Shown: positions 13,814 to 17,236 of the stretch, piece by piece
Numbering within the stretch: position 1 is the stretch's first letter
Layout of the letters: each line of letters starts with the position of its first letter
Assembly: GCA_964505765.1 (NCBI GenBank)
Contig: CAZDJQ010000019.1
Location: forward strand, 1 to 17,236
Direction of reading: 5' to 3'
Source of the DNA: CAZDJQ01 sp964505765
Lineage (GTDB): Bacteria; Patescibacteriota; Microgenomatia; UBA12405; JAHJSD01
DNA: 17,236 nucleotides
Made by a program: the position numbers and the translations under genes
Notes under the pieces: generated by a model
Seen by the model: the letters and a program-made list of their open reading frames with translations, nothing else
Database searches by the model: none
What the model was told of the DNA's origin: nothing

Positions 13814-14179
13814 ATGTCAATAATGTCAACAGCAGAAACCAACCAACTTCATAAAATTTTGAAGCTTATTGCCAGTGATAATAAATTCAAAATCATTTTA
13901 CATCTAAAACAGGGTGAAGAATGTGTTTGTGATATTGCAGAAAAGCTGGAAATTGAGCAATCTCTAGTTTCCCATCATTTAAATTCTTTAAGGGAAGCAG
14001 GATTGGTCAATGACCGTAAGATATCTACTTGGGTTCATTGTTCCTTAAATAAACAAGCGTTTAAACATTTGTCCAAGCTTTTCACGAAACATTTTGATCC
14101 AGAAAACATTTCAGACAAAATGTGCTCTATTCACGAACCATGTAAATTTCTTGCAGAAGGAGGCATCAATGAAGAATAA
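13814..14179 (+). CDS. arsR: ArsR-family arsenic repressor (arsR2)
   Basis: A winged-helix repressor of about 121 residues from the ATG at 13814. It has the arsenic-sensing motif GEECVCDIAEKL (two cysteines of the CxC site), the recognition helix EQSLVSHHLNSLREAGLV, a wing ending TWVHCSL, and extra C-terminal cysteines (KMCSIHEPCKF). The reading frame opens at 13787, but that ATG directly abuts the -10 box and is part of the operator, so it is unlikely to be transcribed. The ATGs at 13814 or 13823 are both possible, without a Shine-Dalgarno. The stop overlaps the arsD start by 11 bp. As(III)/Sb(III) binding should release it from the operator at 13784-13805. Confidence 0.92.
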   Translation: MSIMSTAETNQLHKILKLIASDNKFKIILHLKQGEECVCDIAEKLEIEQSLVSHHLNSLREAGLVNDRKISTWVHCSLNKQAFKHLSKLFTKHFDPENISDKMCSIHEPCKFLAEGGINEE

Positions 14180-14477
14180 ATTCGTGATTTACGACCCACC
14201 CATGTGTTGTTCCAGTGGAGTTTGCGGTCCCAACCCAAATCAAAGTTTAATAGAGCTGCAAGACACTTTAGCAGCTTTAAAAACTGAAGGTGTAGACGTC
14301 GATCGCTTCATTATCACCCAATCGCCAGAAAAGTTCAAAGAAAATCCACAAATAATTAAGCTCATTCAGGAGCAACAACTAAAAGTTTTGCCAATAACAA
14401 CCATGAATGGTTCAATTGTCAAAAAAGCTGGTTATCCAACTTTAGAAGAATTTAAAAAGTTTATCAACAACAAATAA
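14169..14477 (+). CDS. arsD: Arsenic metallochaperone ArsD
   Basis: A 102-residue ArsD with the diagnostic N-terminus FVIYDPPMCCSSGVCGP (Cys13, Cys14, Cys19), the three cysteines that bind As(III) and pass it to ArsA. The rest follows the ArsD thioredoxin-like fold (GVDVDRFIITQSPEKF, LPITTMNGSIVKKAGYPTLEEF). The additional vicinal Cys pairs of E. coli ArsD (112/113, 119/120) are absent, as in most ArsDs. The start at 14169 is chosen over a longer frame because AAGGAGG (14157-14163) is 5 nt away and the family begins here. It overlaps arsR2 by 11 bp and ends 1 bp before arsA. Confidence 0.95.
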   Translation: MKNKFVIYDPPMCCSSGVCGPNPNQSLIELQDTLAALKTEGVDVDRFIITQSPEKFKENPQIIKLIQEQQLKVLPITTMNGSIVKKAGYPTLEEFKKFINNK

Positions 14478-14478
14478 T

Positions 14479-16317
14479 ATGCAAACAAATTTTTATTTTT
14501 TTTCAGGTAAAGGCGGAGTGGGTAAAACTACAATGTCTGCTGCCACAGCCGTTTACGAAGCCAAAAAGGGCAAGAGAACACTTATCATTACCACTGATCC
14601 TGCTTCAAACCTGGCTGATGTTTTTGAACAGCCTATTGGACACAAAATTACCCAGATTAAGGGAATAAAAAATCTGTCCGCAATAGAACTTGATCCCGAC
14701 CAAGCAACGGCTGAATACAGGGAGAAAACACTTGCCCCTCTTCGTGGGCTGATATCCGCTGAAAATTTTAAAGTATTGGAAGAACAACTTAATTCTCCTT
14801 GCACAGCGGAAATGGCATCCTTTGATCGTTTCACCGACTTTTTAGAAAAGTCTAAGTTTAAAATTGTCATTTTCGACACCGCCCCTACAGGGCATACCTT
14901 GCGCCTTTTAGAATTACCAGTTGAATGGAGTGGCGTAATCGAGAAAGCAACTAATGATCAAGGCGGAGGACAAACTTGCATTGGTCCCGCAGCAGCTCTG
15001 GCTGAATCTAAAGCCAAGTTTGATCGAGCCATTACTGCTATGCGTGACCCAGGACAAACCACCTTTGTTTTTGTTCTACGCCCTGAAATGACACCATTAT
15101 ATGAAGCTAAACGGTCAATTACTGAATTATCAAAACTAGAAATCACTTCACAAGAACTTATCGTCAACGGCATTTATCCCAAAAGCGCTTGCAACAATCC
15201 CTTCATGTTACGACGTTATGCCAAACAGCAGAAGTTCTTACAAAAAATCAAAGAGACATTTTCAACCCCCACTACTCTTATAGAGCTTGAGCCGGGTGAA
15301 ATCAAAGGAGAAAAACTGCTTCAATCAATTGGTAAAAAACTATACGATAAACCAGTAAAACTCGCTGATTATGAACCAGAAAAAATAACTACCCCAGAAA
15401 ACAAGCCGAACAAGAATATCCCCCAAATCAACAAAAAGATTACCAAGCTTCTGAAACCGAAAAACGGCAACAGGCGAACTATTTTCTTTGCAGGTAAAGG
15501 TGGTGTCGGTAAAACTTCAATCTCAGCAGCTACCGGAATGTGGACAGCAAATCAAGGATATAAAACATTACTTTTGACCACCGATCCTGCTTCGCATTTA
15601 GGACAGATATTTGAAACCGAAATCAGCAATAAGCCAACTGAATTAGAAAATAATCTCTGGGTAGCCCGCATTGATGCGCAAGAGGCAACCGAGGATTATA
15701 AAGAAAAAATCCTTACTGAAGCTCGTCAGAAATATGATAAAAACAGAGTAATTGCAATTGAAGAGGAATTAAACTCCCCTTGCACTGAGGAAATGGCAAC
15801 TTTCGAGAAGTTTATTGAATTTGCCACTCTTAAAAACTTTGAAGTAACTATCTTTGATACCGCCCCAACTGGTCACACTTTACGACTTTTAGAACTTCCA
15901 GTTGATTGGAATAAACAATTAGAAATAAAAACCTTCACCTCAACAGGAGAAACAGAGGTAGATAAAATCACCAAAAGCCGATTCAAGGAAGTTATTGACA
16001 TGATGCAAGACGGCAACCAAACAACTTTCAGTTTTGTTATGTACCCCGAATTAACACCAATTGAGGAAGCTAGTCGGGCAATGGAAGAACTTAAAACCAT
16101 CGATATTTCCACCAACATGGTCATTGCCAATTTTATCCTGCCTGAGTCAATTATCACCAATAATTATCTTAAAAAACGAAAACTTATGCAGGATAAATAT
16201 CTTACTGAAATGGATAAGCGCTTCGCCGCTCCAATTGCAAAACTACCACTCCTGCCGGATGATTTAGTTGGCAAAGAAAAGTTAAAACGTGCAGGGTTTA
16301 TGCTATATGGAAAATGA
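14479..16317 (+). CDS. arsA: Arsenite-efflux ATPase ArsA (two-half form)
   Basis: A 612-residue ATPase with two homologous halves and a linker near 295-330. Each half has a deviant Walker A, GKGGVGKT (10-17 and 339-346), and the ArsA signature DTAPTGHT (133-140 and 460-467). The metalloid-site cysteines are present: NSPCTAEMASF (Cys108) and NSPCTEEMATF (Cys435), equal to Cys113 and Cys422 of E. coli ArsA, plus Cys167 (QTCIGP) equal to Cys172. Only the first half has this last one, as in E. coli. It should take As(III)/Sb(III) from ArsD and drive a membrane pump. It is coupled to arsD (1-bp gap) and overlaps the next gene by ATGA. No ArsB or Acr3 pump gene is in the operon; the window's only candidate is the ArsP-like permease at 3382-4542. 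Confidence 0.97.
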   Translation: MQTNFYFFSGKGGVGKTTMSAATAVYEAKKGKRTLIITTDPASNLADVFEQPIGHKITQIKGIKNLSAIELDPDQATAEYREKTLAPLRGLISAENFKVLEEQLNSPCTAEMASFDRFTDFLEKSKFKIVIFDTAPTGHTLRLLELPVEWSGVIEKATNDQGGGQTCIGPAAALAESKAKFDRAITAMRDPGQTTFVFVLRPEMTPLYEAKRSITELSKLEITSQELIVNGIYPKSACNNPFMLRRYAKQQKFLQKIKETFSTPTTLIELEPGEIKGEKLLQSIGKKLYDKPVKLADYEPEKITTPENKPNKNIPQINKKITKLLKPKNGNRRTIFFAGKGGVGKTSISAATGMWTANQGYKTLLLTTDPASHLGQIFETEISNKPTELENNLWVARIDAQEATEDYKEKILTEARQKYDKNRVIAIEEELNSPCTEEMATFEKFIEFATLKNFEVTIFDTAPTGHTLRLLELPVDWNKQLEIKTFTSTGETEVDKITKSRFKEVIDMMQDGNQTTFSFVMYPELTPIEEASRAMEELKTIDISTNMVIANFILPESIITNNYLKKRKLMQDKYLTEMDKRFAAPIAKLPLLPDDLVGKEKLKRAGFMLYGK

Positions 16318-16706
16318 ATATGACATCCGCAAAAAAAACTAATGTCCTAGAAAAGAAAACTAAAGACTTTATTCAGGCTTTAACAAACAGCCCTGAATAT
16401 CAGGCCCTTGACAAGGCTCGTAAAGAATTTGAGTCAGATGAAGATGCCAAAAAACTAATGTCTGATTTTCAAGAAACACAGCGAACATCTGCTATTTTCA
16501 ACCAGGGAAACTTTTCTGGTGCGGCAAATCAGAAAAAAAAGTTGCGGGAGCTACAGCACCGCTTAAAACAAAATCAAAAAATAAACAATCTTATTAGAAG
16601 TCAACGGGTGTTTCAAGTTTTAATTTCCAATCTCGTACAGAATATTAGCCGGGAGATAGATTTTCCTTTCTCTCCACCTCAAACCGGCGGCGGCTGTTGC
16701 GGTTAA
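16314..16706 (+). CDS. YlbF/YmcA-like protein with C-terminal GGGCCG tail
   Basis: A 130-residue helical protein matching the YlbF/YmcA (Com_YlbF) family pattern. It has FIQALTNSPEYQALDKARKE, then a DEDAKKLMSDFQ helix, a linker NQGNFSGAANQ, and a third helix ending SNLVQNISREIDF. The last six residues are GGGCCG, a flexible vicinal-cysteine tail that could bind As(III) or an Fe-S cluster; B. subtilis YlbF and YmcA also use C-terminal cysteines for Fe-S clusters in complex with YaaT. The gene overlaps arsA by ATGA, so it is co-translated and probably belongs to the arsenic response. Whether it is an ArsD-like chaperone, a regulator or an RNA-processing partner is not known. A second ATG at 16320 is also possible. 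Confidence 0.75.
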   Translation: MNMTSAKKTNVLEKKTKDFIQALTNSPEYQALDKARKEFESDEDAKKLMSDFQETQRTSAIFNQGNFSGAANQKKKLRELQHRLKQNQKINNLIRSQRVFQVLISNLVQNISREIDFPFSPPQTGGGCCG

Positions 16707-16718
16707 TATGATTTAACC
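16701..16718 (+). terminator. Short hairpin after the ylbF-like gene
   Basis: GGTTAA-TATGAT-TTAACC, a perfect 6-bp stem that includes the stop codon. It lacks a T-run, so terminator function is doubtful. Confidence 0.25.
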
Positions 16719-16769
16719 TTAGGAAAAGTATCTCCGTTCCGGACTAGTTTTATCTAACCAATAAATTCT

Positions 16770-16778
16770 TGTTAAAAT
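16770..16778 (+). promoter_or_regulatory. Leaderless extended -10 promoter of the APH-like gene
   Basis: Extended -10 TGT-TAAAAT (TAAAAT at 16773-16778) with 6 nt to the ATG at 16785, so +1 is predicted at the A of the start codon. No convincing -35 and no Shine-Dalgarno. Confidence 0.55.
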
Positions 16779-16784
16779 AAATCT

Positions 16785-17236
16785 ATGAAAAAAATTAAAG
16801 AAATACTCATCCAACATTACTCTGCTGACCCTGAGAGTGAAATAAGTCTAATAAGAAAAGGGGTCGATAACGATGTCTATACTTTTTACGACGAAAATAA
16901 CAGCAAATTAATTGCCCGTGTCAATAAAAAAGATAAAGTCCCCTCAATTGAATTTGAATCAAAATTAATTAGGCATCTGACAGAAAAGAAAGTTCCTGTT
17001 GCTTCTCTTGTTCTTACAAAAACCGGTAAACCCTTTACAATGTTAAACTCTAAACAGGCTGTCGCTTGCTTTGAATTTATTGAAGGAAAAACAATTGATT
17101 ATGGCCCCGATTATAAACCCAAAGATAATTTAGTAAAGCAAGCAGGATCTGCTTTAGGTAAATTTCACCAAGCCACTTTAAATTTAAATTTAAAAGCAAA
17201 AAGTAAAAGGACTATTTATACCGAGCTGGAGAGGGC
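16785..17236 (+). CDS. APH/homoserine-kinase-II-like phosphotransferase (C-terminus outside window)
   Basis: The first ~150 residues of a kinase-fold protein cut by the window end. The N-lobe shows RKGVDNDVYTFYDENNSK, then LIARVNKKDK with the presumed ATP-binding lysine region replaced by Arg in LIARV (APH enzymes usually have the 'yvLri' strand). The sequence ESKLIRHLTEKKVPVASLVLTK follows, then the hinge VACFEFIEGKTI and the helix AGSALGKFHQATLNL ('LG.lH'). The catalytic HGD and Asp motifs would lie past the edge. Substrates in this family range from sugars and antibiotics to homoserine and choline, and none can be chosen here. Confidence 0.75.
   Translation, partial: MKKIKEILIQHYSADPESEISLIRKGVDNDVYTFYDENNSKLIARVNKKDKVPSIEFESKLIRHLTEKKVPVASLVLTKTGKPFTMLNSKQAVACFEFIEGKTIDYGPDYKPKDNLVKQAGSALGKFHQATLNLNLKAKSKRTIYTELER

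Noticed and set aside
14094..14168. Longer start for ArsD
   Set aside because: The extension lies inside arsR2 in another frame. The strong AAGGAGG and the family N-terminus both point to 14169.
1..17236. tRNA, rRNA, CRISPR arrays, transposase genes
   Set aside because: I scanned non-coding stretches by eye and saw no cloverleaf-like CCA ends, rRNA-like segments, regularly spaced repeats or transposase motifs. Weak signals could be missed without tools.

Overview
The window is about 40% GC and is part of a scaffold with one 100-N gap (12008-12107). Gene content suggests an uncultivated, probably single-membrane bacterium, and Patescibacteria/CPR is my best guess. The reasons are DUF5666- and DUF5667-type anchored proteins, a SurA_N protein with no isomerase domain, a split YknXYZ-like adaptor/ATPase/permease set, and a broken small helical protein of a type I recall from such genomes. 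This placement is an inference, because there is no rRNA or other phylogenetic marker here.

Left block (1-5149, minus strand, transcribed right to left): an ArsR-family repressor with a near-perfect promoter leads a run of redox and transport genes. They are a small CPTC thioredoxin-like protein, an ArsP/DUF318-type permease, an anchored periplasmic-binding-like protein with its own promoter, a fusion of two thioredoxin domains with a CcdA/DsbD-like membrane domain, a GcvH-like lipoyl carrier, and a second membrane-anchored CPHC thioredoxin that runs off the window.

Middle block (5177-13452): an adaptor, ABC ATPase, FtsX/MacB permease and DUF5666 operon on the minus strand; a SurA_N-type anchored protein; a CAP-like membrane protein; a conserved EEISWGQR membrane protein; a second, gap-truncated adaptor; a gap-truncated DUF5667 protein; and a PsbP-like anchored protein.

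Right block (13453-17236, plus strand): a degenerate gene fragment, then a compact arsR-arsD-arsA-ylbF-like operon, then the start of an APH-family kinase-like gene. The tetranucleotide CCGG is common to the left but nearly absent in the ars operon, which may have arrived by transfer.

Two regulatory patterns tie the window together. First, both ArsR promoters carry the same inverted repeat, ATATGAA-N6-TTCATAT, in the same position relative to the -10 box. The ArsA ATPase operon (no pump gene) and the permease/thioredoxin/lipoyl operon (no ATPase) therefore look like two halves of one arsenic or metalloid regulon. Second, most genes at the head of a transcription unit have a good -10 box ending exactly 6 nt before the ATG and no Shine-Dalgarno sequence, so their mRNAs are predicted to be leaderless. 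Genes inside operons often have strong AAGGAGG sites instead.
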